From the NCBI RefSeq assembly GCF_002608075.1, contig NZ_LAHA01000025.1, positions 58,452 through 93,358 on the forward strand: 34,907 nucleotides of DNA, written 5' to 3'. The DNA is from Nostoc linckia z4. Lineage in GTDB: Bacteria > Cyanobacteriota > Cyanobacteriia > Cyanobacteriales > Nostocaceae. Shown here in pieces: positions 1-7,234 of this stretch. Below the pieces are notes generated by a model. That model was not told where the DNA came from, did no database searches, and saw nothing but the letters and a program-made list of their open reading frames with translations. Positions within the stretch are counted from its first letter, which is position 1, and every line of letters starts with the position of its first letter. Position numbers and translations under genes: made by a program.

Positions 1-2
1 CT

Positions 3-242
3 TCTTTTTTAGATCGAGATCCGATTCCTGTTTATGGAGAAGCTAACTCAAAAGATGTTAAATTTAGTGGTCGAAGAATCAGCACGAAGTTGTATAGAGC
101 AGGTAATGGTTTATTGATTCATGCTGATGTGAATGGTAGTTTGAATATTTTAAGAAAAGTAGTCCCGACAGCGTTTAGTCTAGGGATAGAGGGCGTTGTA
201 GTTCGCCCTGTGGGGGTTATTCCCGGCGCACAAAGGGCATGA
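3..242 (+). CDS. tnpB: C-terminal end of TnpB (IS605/IS891-type), cut by window edge
   Basis: This is an open frame of 79 codons running from the window edge to TGA at 240-242. The translation contains GNGLLIHADVNGSLNILRKV followed by GIEGVVVRPV near the end. This matches the C-terminal RuvC-III region of TnpB/IS891-type proteins, where the Asp in HADVN is a catalytic metal ligand. TnpB is an RNA-guided nuclease carried by IS200/IS605 elements, and its guide RNA normally overlaps the 3' end of the gene. The right end of the element therefore probably lies shortly after 242, next to the SDR fragment. Whether the gene is complete upstream cannot be seen. Family assignment is good; activity is unknown. 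Confidence 0.8.
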   Translation, partial: SFLDRDPIPVYGEANSKDVKFSGRRISTKLYRAGNGLLIHADVNGSLNILRKVVPTAFSLGIEGVVVRPVGVIPGAQRA

Positions 243-260
243 GATATTTGTCTATGCTTT

Positions 261-596
261 TTGGAACTATTGTCTAATTCCATTCGGTTGGCAGTGATTG
301 GTTTAACTAAAACTCTCAGCCAAGAATTGGGTAGCGATGGAATTCGCGTCAACAGCATTTTACCCGGTTGGACGTATACAGAACGAGTTGAAGAATTAAT
401 CAACGCTCAAATTAGTAAAAGTGGCCAAACAAAAGAAGCAGAAATCGCCAAAATCAATAGTAAAGTTCCTTTAGGTCGCATGGGGACGCCAGAAGAATTT
501 GCCAATGTTGCAGTATTTTTGAGTTCGCCAGCAGCCTCATTTGTGAACGGAGTCATGCTGCAAGTAGACGGCGGAATTATTCAAGGAACATTTTGA
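261..596 (+). pseudogene. 3' fragment of short-chain dehydrogenase/reductase (SDR)
   Basis: From about 281 the frame encodes RLAVIGLTKTLSQELG, then GIRVNSILPGW, PLGRMGTPEEFANV and FLSSPAASFVNG, ending VDGGIIQGTF. This is the C-terminal 100 or so residues of a classical SDR of the FabG type. The N-terminal Rossmann motif (TGxxxGIG) and the catalytic Tyr-x-x-x-Lys are absent, because the sequence before 281 belongs to the TnpB element. No ATG with a ribosome binding site precedes the fragment; the frame could only start at TTG 261. I read it as a gene truncated at its 5' side by insertion of the IS. The same 3' end recurs at 2449-2523. Confidence 0.7.
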
Positions 597-1057
597 GGAG
601 TATTACACAAATATTAAATATTTGCGTTGTGATATCAAGTTAGGGCGATCGGGTATTATTAAGACTTCCGCTACATTAGAGAATATTTAAAACCTTGTTT
701 CTCTGTGCTTTGTTCCAAACAAAGATTTTTGGCTTTGACGATAGAGTTAGGGTTTTAAAAAGATTTAATGTCAGAAAAATTTTCTCTATTCAAAGAAATA
801 AAATAGCGTTCATAAAAGCAATACATTAATATTCAATTTTTAGGGATTTTTTTAAAATCAGATAAATTACCATCACATTTATGAAAATTTTCTTAACGCA
901 AACGCAAACAAAAAATGTGATTCAGGTATATTCCAATAGATAACAGATACTTTACCGCCACTTTTTACAAAGTGGTGATATCTTTCGTTTGAGGTGAGTT
1001 TTCTGCTAGACAATTGAACAGTTTTATTTAATTTTTTTGGGAGTTAATTACAATCTC
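597..1057. other. Intergenic region upstream of the plus-strand RTX gene
   Basis: An AT-rich stretch with no convincing gene. It holds a short dyad, GCCACTTT (957-964) and AAAGTGGT (969-976), about 90 bp before the RTX start. A GGGAG at 1039-1043 lies upstream of ATG 1058 and may be a weakly spaced ribosome binding site. None of the leader blocks found upstream of the minus-strand RTX array are recognisable here. Confidence 0.5.
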
Positions 1058-2230
1058 ATGGCAAACCTTTGGATTATAGGTGGATCGGGTAATGATAGCC
1101 TTGTTGGTGGTTCTGATGGCGATCGCCTTGACGGACTTGATGGCAATGATATTTTGCGTGGCGGCAATGGCGATGATAACAATCTATTCCGTTATTTTCC
1201 AGCAGTAGATGAGTTTGCCAATGGTGGGTTATACGGTGGTAACGGCAATGACCAGTTGTTTGGTGAAGTTGGTAATGATTGGCTATTTGGTGAAGCCGAT
1301 AATGACACCCTTAACGGCGGCGATGGCGATGATTATCTCAACGGTGGCACTGGAATCAACAGTATTATCGGTGGTGCTGGCAACGACGCAATCGCTTTGG
1401 ACTTCAGTGCAGCCACCACTGGCATCACAATTAATTATACTGTGACCACCAATGGTACTGTTTCTAATGGTTCAACCTTCCGCGAAATCGAGAGTGTAGG
1501 CATTAAAACAGGCAGTGGTAATGACAACATTGTTGTTAGTGCAACGACCTTGAGCAACTTGATTCGCACTAGTGTTGGTAATGACACCATCATTTCCGGT
1601 GCTGGGTCTGACCGCCTTGAAGGTGGTGATGGCAATGATATTCTGCGTGGCGGCAATGGCGATGATAACAATCTATTCCAGAAATTTGCGGGGGCAGATG
1701 AGTTTGCCAATGGTGGGTTATACGGTGGTAACGGCAATGACCAGTTGTTTGGTGAAGTTGGTAATGATTGGCTATTTGGTGAAGCCGATAATGACACCCT
1801 TAACGGCGGCGATGGCGATGATTATCTCAACGGTGGGAATGGTAATGATACCTTAACAGGAGGTGCTGGCACAGATAGATTTGTCTTTGATACTGGATTA
1901 GCTTTCACTACTAATTTTATTGGAAGCGATCGCATCACCGATTTTATCAGCAGCACAGACAAAATTGTATTAGATAAAACAACTTTTACTGCTCTCATCA
2001 GTAACGCCGGTGCAAATATAAACAGCAGTGAATTTGCTGTCATCAACGAAGCAGTTAATGGAGGAAGCCTTGCAGGAACTAGCGTTGCGAAGATTGTGTT
2101 TAACCGATTTAATGGTGACCTGTTCTATAACCAAGATGGTACAACAGCAGGATTAGGCTCTGGTGGACTTTTTGCAACCTTGGCTGGGGTATCTTCCTTA
2201 ACTACTAACGATTTGCAGATCGTAGCTTAA
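1058..2230 (+). CDS. RTX (haemolysin-type calcium-binding) protein, plus-strand, with internal duplication
   Basis: A 390-residue protein starting MANLWIIGGSGNDSLVGG. I chose ATG 1058; an in-frame TTG at 1037 is the alternative. Canonical nine-residue RTX repeats (GGxGxDxLx), which bind calcium in a parallel beta-roll, fill residues about 8-100 and 190-270. Between them lies a non-RTX segment, DFSAATTGITINYTV to REIESVGIKTGSGNDNI, a module common in cyanobacterial RTX proteins. The C-terminal 115 residues (SDRITDFISSTDKIVLD, GDLFYNQDG) resemble the secretion-associated C-terminal domain of type I substrates. There is no signal peptide. It differs from the array at 4587-27947 in repeat type, strand and C-terminus, so it is a distant relative. 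Role unknown; a secreted or surface calcium-binding protein is likely. Confidence 0.8.
   Translation: MANLWIIGGSGNDSLVGGSDGDRLDGLDGNDILRGGNGDDNNLFRYFPAVDEFANGGLYGGNGNDQLFGEVGNDWLFGEADNDTLNGGDGDDYLNGGTGINSIIGGAGNDAIALDFSAATTGITINYTVTTNGTVSNGSTFREIESVGIKTGSGNDNIVVSATTLSNLIRTSVGNDTIISGAGSDRLEGGDGNDILRGGNGDDNNLFQKFAGADEFANGGLYGGNGNDQLFGEVGNDWLFGEADNDTLNGGDGDDYLNGGNGNDTLTGGAGTDRFVFDTGLAFTTNFIGSDRITDFISSTDKIVLDKTTFTALISNAGANINSSEFAVINEAVNGGSLAGTSVAKIVFNRFNGDLFYNQDGTTAGLGSGGLFATLAGVSSLTTNDLQIVA
1141..1836 (+). repeat. 207-bp intragenic duplication (1141-1347 and 1630-1836)
   Basis: Two 207-bp blocks, 489 bp apart and in the same frame, are nearly identical. The main difference is a short patch encoding FRYFPAV in copy 1 and FQKFAGA in copy 2. 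Each encodes one RTX block from DGNDILRGG to DYLNGG. The near-identity at synonymous sites points to a recent duplication or gene conversion. Confidence 0.85.
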
Positions 2231-2239
2231 CTAAACATT

Positions 2240-2523
2240 GAGCAGAAATAGCCAAAATTAATGCCAAAATTCCTTGAAGTTGGATTGGGACACCAGAAGA
2301 GTTTGCCGATGTTATGTCATGTCCGGTTAATTAAACTGAATAAAAAAATGTTTGTTCGTAGTGTTCGCGTAGCTTGCTTAAGAGGAGGGGTACACTATAA
2401 ACTTTTTATTATGAGTGATTTGGCGGACATGATATTAAAGTATTTTTGAGTTCGCCAGCAGCCTCATTTGTGAACGGAGTCATGCTGCAAGTAGACGGCG
2501 GAATTATTCAAGGAACATTTTGA
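2240..2523 (+). pseudogene. Second, decayed copy of the SDR 3' end
   Basis: The part from 2241 translates to AEIAKINAKIP, stop, SWIGTPEEFADV. This corresponds to AEIAKINSKVPLGRMGTPEEFANV of the fragment at 261-596 but has an in-frame TGA. The match is interrupted at about 2316 by a small inverted-repeat element and resumes near 2433. From 2449 to 2523 it is practically identical to 523-597, through the TGA stop. The copy begins within about 10 bp of the RTX stop codon, so the RTX gene lies between two copies of the same SDR tail. Confidence 0.75.
2316..2433. mobile_element. Small inverted-repeat element (MITE-like) inside the SDR remnant
   Basis: TCATGTCCG at 2317-2325 is matched by CGGACATGA at 2424-2432. 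The element of about 117 bp splits the SDR homology between GCCGATGTT and TATTTTTGAG and has TA on both sides, as expected for a Tc1/IS630-type target. It has no coding capacity. Inside is a cyanobacterial-type GTTCGCGTAGCTTGC segment. Confidence 0.55.
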
Positions 2524-3009
2524 GGTGTTGTCAAAACATTGAATTATTCCTTGGCGATCGCTATCATCAATGGCGATTTCTGTAAAATTCGCGGCGGTGT
2601 ACTCTGCAATCGTACTCCGCCAAAATTTTTGAGCCACTGTATTTGCGCTAATTTGATAAATCTCCCACTTTCCACAAAATCTGTCGAAAACTTGAAAAGC
2701 AACTAGTTTACCAATTCCTTGTTGCCTATATTTTCGCAAAATAAAAAACTCTGCAATGGAATATTGATTCTCTGGTATGTATGTGAATTGATTCACTAAA
2801 ACAAATCCAGCAAGCTGTTTGCCTACTCGTACAATGAACGGATAGCGATCGCCTTCAATCCAGTAATAATCGAGATAAGGGTATCCAAAGTAACCATGCT
2901 CGTTGAGGTCTCGATGTTCAAACTCTGAAAAGTCATACTGATAAAGCTCCATCATCCGTTGGATGAGTGGTTTGTCATCGATTACAGCAGATAACACCTT
3001 TACATACAT
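2464..3009 (-). CDS. GNAT-family N-acetyltransferase
   Basis: A 181-residue protein with the GNAT acetyl-CoA-binding signature RQQGIG at residues 95-100, preceded by AEFFILRKY (beta4) and followed by an amphipathic helix. SANTVAQKFWRS then matches the late beta5/helix motif of the family. It should transfer an acetyl group from acetyl-CoA to an unidentified amine. ATG 3009 gives MYVKVLSAV with no strong ribosome binding site. The last 20 or so residues, from TSKCSLNNS onward, are encoded by the antisense strand of the SDR remnant at 2464-2523. The original 3' end has therefore been replaced; native sequence probably ends near residue 161 (QCFDN). The catalytic core looks complete. Confidence 0.75.
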   Translation of the reverse strand: MYVKVLSAVIDDKPLIQRMMELYQYDFSEFEHRDLNEHGYFGYPYLDYYWIEGDRYPFIVRVGKQLAGFVLVNQFTYIPENQYSIAEFFILRKYRQQGIGKLVAFQVFDRFCGKWEIYQISANTVAQKFWRSTIAEYTAANFTEIAIDDSDRQGIIQCFDNTSKCSLNNSAVYLQHDSVHK

Positions 3010-3135
3010 AATCTATCGACCAAAAACAATATTTCTTAATCATATTCAACAATAGTCATACAAGTGTCTACAAAGTTCTTTTGGCATTAGCACATAAGAT
3101 GAAACACACTATCTGCAATAATAAAAGCAGTGGGT

Positions 3136-3186
3136 GTTGGCTGTTGACTGTTGGCAGTTAACAGTCAACAGTTAACAGTTAACAAC
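3136..3186. repeat. GTTGACTGTTGACTG-type intergenic repeat
   Basis: Short direct and inverted copies of GTTGACTGTTG and AACAGTCAACAGTTAAC, a well-known kind of short tandem repeat between cyanobacterial genes. It lies in the 378-bp gap between the acetyltransferase and the DAHP synthase. Similar tracts occur near 9901, 12154, 22070 and 28148. Confidence 0.7.
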
Positions 3187-3313
3187 TTTAAGCCGAATAA
3201 TTTATTTTTTGGAGTTCCCCAATATCACTATCAATTCAAATATTTATAACAGTAATTCCTGCACTAAAGTCAATTTTTATTATAGAATTTCCCAGACATA
3301 ATATCAACTTAAC

Positions 3314-3342
3314 TTGTATTTTTGATAAAAACTGTGTATATT
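3314..3342 (+). promoter_or_regulatory. Candidate sigma-70 promoter of the DAHP synthase gene
   Basis: TTGTAT (3314-3319), a 17-bp spacer and TATATT (3337-3342) lie 45 bp before ATG 3388. Each hexamer differs little from TTGACA/TATAAT. Inferred from sequence only. Confidence 0.4.
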
Positions 3343-3387
3343 AAAATGCACTCCGAAGCAGAATAGCACAAATTCCGAGAAAACTCC

Positions 3388-4434
3388 ATGCACAACCATC
3401 AATTGTTTAATGCTAATATCGAGAGCGATCGCGTTCTCTTAACTCCCAATGAAATTAAATCAAGATTACCATTAACTGAGTTAGCGGAACAAACAGTTTT
3501 AAGATATAGAGAAGAAATAGAAAATATTTTAGATTTTCGCGATCGCCGAAAATTCATCGTAGTTGGGCCATGTTCAATTCACGATCCCAAAGCAGCGATG
3601 GAATATTCCCAAAAGTTGAAAAAATTGGCGCAGCAAGTCGAAGATAAACTGCTATTAATTATGCGAGTTTATTTTGAAAAACCAAGAACAACCGTAGGTT
3701 GGAAAGGATTAATTAACGACCCAGAAATGGATGATTCTTTTCATGTAGAAAATGGTTTATTAATTGCAAGAGAGCTATTATTAAAAATTACAGAATTGGG
3801 ACTACCTGCTGGTACAGAAGCCCTAGATCCAATTATTCCTCAATACATTAGCGAACTGATTACATGGTCTGCCATAGGCGCACGCACCACCGAATCGCAA
3901 ACTCATCGGGAAATGGCCAGTGGACTTTCCATGCCTGTGGGTTTTAAAAACGGTACCGACGGCAATATTCAAGTCGCTTTGAATGCCCTACAATCAGCTA
4001 GAAACCCTCATAATTTTTTGGGTATTAATCAAAACGGACAAGTCAGCGTCTTTCAAACTAAAGGTAATGCCTACGGCCACGTCATTTTAAGAGGTGGTAA
4101 TCAGCCAAACTTTGATGCAGCCAGCGTCAGTCTGGTAGAAAAAAAATTAAAAGAAGCAAATTTACCACCAAGAATTGTCATCGATTGTAGCCACGGCAAT
4201 ACTAATAAAGACTACAAATTACAACCTGCCGTCTTAGAAAATATTATTGAGCAAATATTGAAGGGCAATACATCAATAGTTGGCATGATGCTGGAATCGA
4301 ATATCTATGAAGGCAATCAACCAATTACTGGAAAAAAAGCAGAATTAAAATATGGCGTTTCTGTAACTGACAAATGTATTAACTGGGAAGAAACAGAGAA
4401 AATTATTTTGGCTGCTTACGAAAAATTGAAGTAA
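3388..4434 (+). CDS. aroF: 3-deoxy-7-phosphoheptulonate (DAHP) synthase, class I alpha
   Basis: A 348-residue protein, the usual length for the microbial AroF/AroG/AroH type. It condenses phosphoenolpyruvate and erythrose 4-phosphate to DAHP, the first committed step of the shikimate pathway. Visible family motifs in order: GPCSIHD (residues 60-66), RVYFEKPRTTVGWKG, GARTTESQTHREMASG, GFKNGTDG, KGNAYGHVILRGG, DCSHGN and ESNIYEGNQ. The metal and phosphate ligands in these motifs appear intact. The extended N-terminus before GPCSIHD is the region that carries feedback regulation by aromatic amino acids in this class; which amino acid controls this copy cannot be told. It is a single gene ending in a strong terminator and the only clear housekeeping gene in the window. 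Confidence 0.93.
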   Translation: MHNHQLFNANIESDRVLLTPNEIKSRLPLTELAEQTVLRYREEIENILDFRDRRKFIVVGPCSIHDPKAAMEYSQKLKKLAQQVEDKLLLIMRVYFEKPRTTVGWKGLINDPEMDDSFHVENGLLIARELLLKITELGLPAGTEALDPIIPQYISELITWSAIGARTTESQTHREMASGLSMPVGFKNGTDGNIQVALNALQSARNPHNFLGINQNGQVSVFQTKGNAYGHVILRGGNQPNFDAASVSLVEKKLKEANLPPRIVIDCSHGNTNKDYKLQPAVLENIIEQILKGNTSIVGMMLESNIYEGNQPITGKKAELKYGVSVTDKCINWEETEKIILAAYEKLK

Positions 4435-4492
4435 CTTGTTTGCCAGACTATAATATCAATTCAGTATTCCAAAATTGTCTTAGTTGAGGCAA

Positions 4493-4543
4493 AAAAAAGA
4501 TGGGAGCATGAAGAAAATATTTCTTTATCCTCCCATCTTTTTT
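4493..4543. terminator. Bidirectional rho-independent terminator
   Basis: A perfect 14-bp stem, AAAAAAGATGGGAG (4493-4506) with CTCCCATCTTTTTT (4530-4543), with A/T runs on both outer sides. It sits between the convergent DAHP synthase gene and RTX gene A and can end both transcripts. Confidence 0.75.
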
Positions 4544-4586
4544 ATACATTTTGTAATCCGATAGTTTCTAATTTTTTCTGCTCGCA

Positions 4587-6917
4587 TTAAACAACGACAA
4601 AATGGTTGTTAGTTAATGCCAACCCAGCAGATAATTGTGCAAATTGTACTTGAGCAAAAGTACCTGCACTGCCATCCTGGTCAAAGAACAATGCACCTGT
4701 AGTCGAGTTGTAAATAAATCTTTGAACGTTAGTGGTTGCAGATGCACCGATTCTAAATTGATTAGCTTGTAGTACAAGTACATCTGCTGATAAACCGCCA
4801 CCAAAACCAGCGGCTGATACCCGAATCATTTCATTAGCAGTGTTGAAATCATAAATTTTGTCAACACCTTCATTAAAACTATTAAAAGCAAAGATATCAG
4901 TACCAGCTCCCCCATAAAGACTATCACTACCTTTGCCTCCTACGAGGGTATCATTGCCATTTCCACCTTTGAGGGTGTTCTTACCAGTAGCACCAGAAGC
5001 CAGGAGATAATCATTGCCATCGTCACCATTCAGTAGGTTATTACCTGTTGAATAGTTAACAATCAAGAAATCACCACCAGCACCACCGTTGAGCGTGTTA
5101 TTCCCAGAGGAGTCAAATCTGGTGTTGTTAGTGTAGTCGAACTCAGCAGAGACAGAGAGATAATCATTGCCATCGCCCCCGTTGAGCAGGTTTTTACCTG
5201 TTGAATAGTTAGCACTCAAGCTATCGTTACCTGCGCCACCGTTGAGAGTGCTATTGCCAGAGTTAGGAACGCTATAGGCAAATTCATCACGATAATAAAC
5301 TAAGTAGCCAGAGGCGGTAAGAGAATCATTGCCATCACCTCCATTGAACAGGTTATTACCTGTTGAATTAGAGCCAGCATTCAAGAAATCATCACCTTCA
5401 CCGCCAATTATCGTATCATTACCATTCCAACCCGCTTCGAGTTCATCGTTGCCATTGCTACCCACAATATTGTCATTGTAGCCTGTACCCGTGATATTTA
5501 ATCGTTCGATATTCTTGTAGTTAACCCGATTTATGCCCGCCGTAATCGAGCCAATGTTAGTAGTGGGATTGAAAGCTGAAGTGATTCCTCCATTGGCATA
5601 AGAGTAATTGATGTACAAGATATCGTTGTTGCCTCTTCCTCCATCTACCGTTTGAGTCACTAAAGAGGATAGGGCAGGAACATCATATAAGTATAGAGCG
5701 CTCAAGCCGAAGGAGTCATTGCCATCTCCTCCATCGAGAAAGTTATTACCTGTTGAATATCTAGCATTAAAGTAATCATCACCAGCACCACCCTTAAGAG
5801 TGCTATTGCCAGATATCGTGGCACTATCGATATCTTTATTTACGTAGAGAGAATCATTGCCATCACCTCCTATAAGCAGATTATCCCCTGTTGAATCATT
5901 AGCACTTAAGTAATCATCACCAGCGCCACCATTTAAAGCGTTATCACCTGTTGAATCATCAACAACCAAGAAATCATCACCATTGCCACCGTTAAGAGTG
6001 TTATTACCTGATGTGCGATAATAAGTTACTCCGTAGTCGTTGCCAAAGCCAGAAGTGGAAAGATAATCATTACCATCGCCTCCAAAGAGCAGATTTTTGC
6101 CCTGTGAATACCTCGCAAATAAGTAATCGTCACCAATGCTACCGTTGAGGGTATTATTGCCGAGTGAATAGTCAAGATTCAATACATCGTTGTCACTACC
6201 ACCGTCTAGAGTGTTATTGCCCGAATCTCCAACAAGAGTGTCATTCCCGACACCACCAATGAGAGTATCATTACCCGCGCCACCCCGCAGCAAGTCATTG
6301 CCACTTAAGCCGTCAATTTTGTCATTACCCCCCTGACCATTGATTACATCATCTGAGTTGTCTAAACCTGTAATGTTATTATCAAGGTCATTGAGAAAGG
6401 TGACTGTGTTCTTGATGCCGATGGTTGTTTCAGTGGAGTTGGCATCCAAAACATTAAAGCTATCGGTAATGGTATTTTCTTCTCCACTAAAAAGGATATT
6501 ACCAATGGCTGGTCTTGTTGCAGAAGCTTTGAGATTATCTAAATCTTCTAATTTGAAGTTTTGCAAGATGACTTTTGTGCTAGCCACTCCATCAAAGGTA
6601 ATTTCTAAGTTTGTGCCATTCTGGGTGAGCAACATATTTCGCGCAGTCCAGTCAGCACCACTGAATTGAATGGTATCAACTTCGGCAATGACCCCTGTTG
6701 TTGGGTTTGTGCCTTTCCCCACACCACCAAAATCAGTGATTGTATCAGTGCCATCATCGGAGTAGTAAATAAATATATCCTTGCCACCGCCACCAGTTAA
6801 GGTGTCATTGGCTTTGTCTCCTGTGATGATGTCGTTTCCAAGTTTACCGTTAATTGTATCTGCACTCAGGGTGCCCACCAGGGTATCGTTACCAATAGTT
6901 CCGTTGATATTTGCCAT
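4587..6917 (-). CDS. RTX array protein A
   Basis: A 776-residue protein. Layout: an RTX turn (residues 5-50); a segment resembling the haemolysin-type calcium-binding related domain (about 58-130, TITDFGGVGKG to FKLEDLDNLK); a linker containing DSFNVLDAN and TVTFLNDLDNNI (131-192); an RTX array (193-673); and a C-terminal domain (674-776, FNSFNEGVDKIYDFN to HFVVV). The array uses 20-residue turns such as GGAGDDYLSANDSTGDNLLI. Residues about 412-492 hold a non-RTX module (FNPTTNIGSITAG, YKNIERLNITGTGYNDNIVG) shared with proteins E and G. There is no signal peptide, so type I export is inferred. AGGA stands about 9 bp before ATG. The 317-bp gap to gene B lacks the distal leader block, so A may be co-transcribed with B. 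Confidence 0.85.
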   Translation of the reverse strand: MANINGTIGNDTLVGTLSADTINGKLGNDIITGDKANDTLTGGGGKDIFIYYSDDGTDTITDFGGVGKGTNPTTGVIAEVDTIQFSGADWTARNMLLTQNGTNLEITFDGVASTKVILQNFKLEDLDNLKASATRPAIGNILFSGEENTITDSFNVLDANSTETTIGIKNTVTFLNDLDNNITGLDNSDDVINGQGGNDKIDGLSGNDLLRGGAGNDTLIGGVGNDTLVGDSGNNTLDGGSDNDVLNLDYSLGNNTLNGSIGDDYLFARYSQGKNLLFGGDGNDYLSTSGFGNDYGVTYYRTSGNNTLNGGNGDDFLVVDDSTGDNALNGGAGDDYLSANDSTGDNLLIGGDGNDSLYVNKDIDSATISGNSTLKGGAGDDYFNARYSTGNNFLDGGDGNDSFGLSALYLYDVPALSSLVTQTVDGGRGNNDILYINYSYANGGITSAFNPTTNIGSITAGINRVNYKNIERLNITGTGYNDNIVGSNGNDELEAGWNGNDTIIGGEGDDFLNAGSNSTGNNLFNGGDGNDSLTASGYLVYYRDEFAYSVPNSGNSTLNGGAGNDSLSANYSTGKNLLNGGDGNDYLSVSAEFDYTNNTRFDSSGNNTLNGGAGGDFLIVNYSTGNNLLNGDDGNDYLLASGATGKNTLKGGNGNDTLVGGKGSDSLYGGAGTDIFAFNSFNEGVDKIYDFNTANEMIRVSAAGFGGGLSADVLVLQANQFRIGASATTNVQRFIYNSTTGALFFDQDGSAGTFAQVQFAQLSAGLALTNNHFVVV

Positions 6918-7234
6918 AATTTTTTCCTACCTGAATCGATTTTTGAAGTAATTTAAACTCTTAATTGTGAGTGCTATTTGAGCGCATAAAAATCCGTAAA
7001 AAGCTCATATTTTCGATTTACTTAGTATCTTGAAAGTTAGTAATTTTTCGATTGTTCACAGTATACTGCCCCTACACAACGATCGCAGTAAGGCGAATGG
7101 CTAATCATGTAATTTTATCCAAGGTAAGGTTTCATAATTACATTGATGCTAGCAATACGAGTTGCTATTTCAGGCATTTCACATTCCGATAATTTACAAT
7201 TTTCTCTATTTAAATTAATAGAGCTTTAATCAGA
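6918..7234. other. Short spacer between RTX genes A and B
   Basis: At 317 bp this is the shortest spacer in the array. It keeps the start-proximal leader sequence (TCTTGAAAGTTAGTAATTTT near 7031) but no AATATTTAC block or CATTGACAAA motif. Near its right end CTCTATT (7204-7210) and AATAGAG (7217-7223) form a weak hairpin just after the stop codon of gene B. Confidence 0.5.

Noticed and set aside
2261..2449. Plus-strand 62-codon frame after the RTX gene
   Set aside because: It runs across the decayed SDR copy and the inserted small element in a frame that is not that of the SDR.
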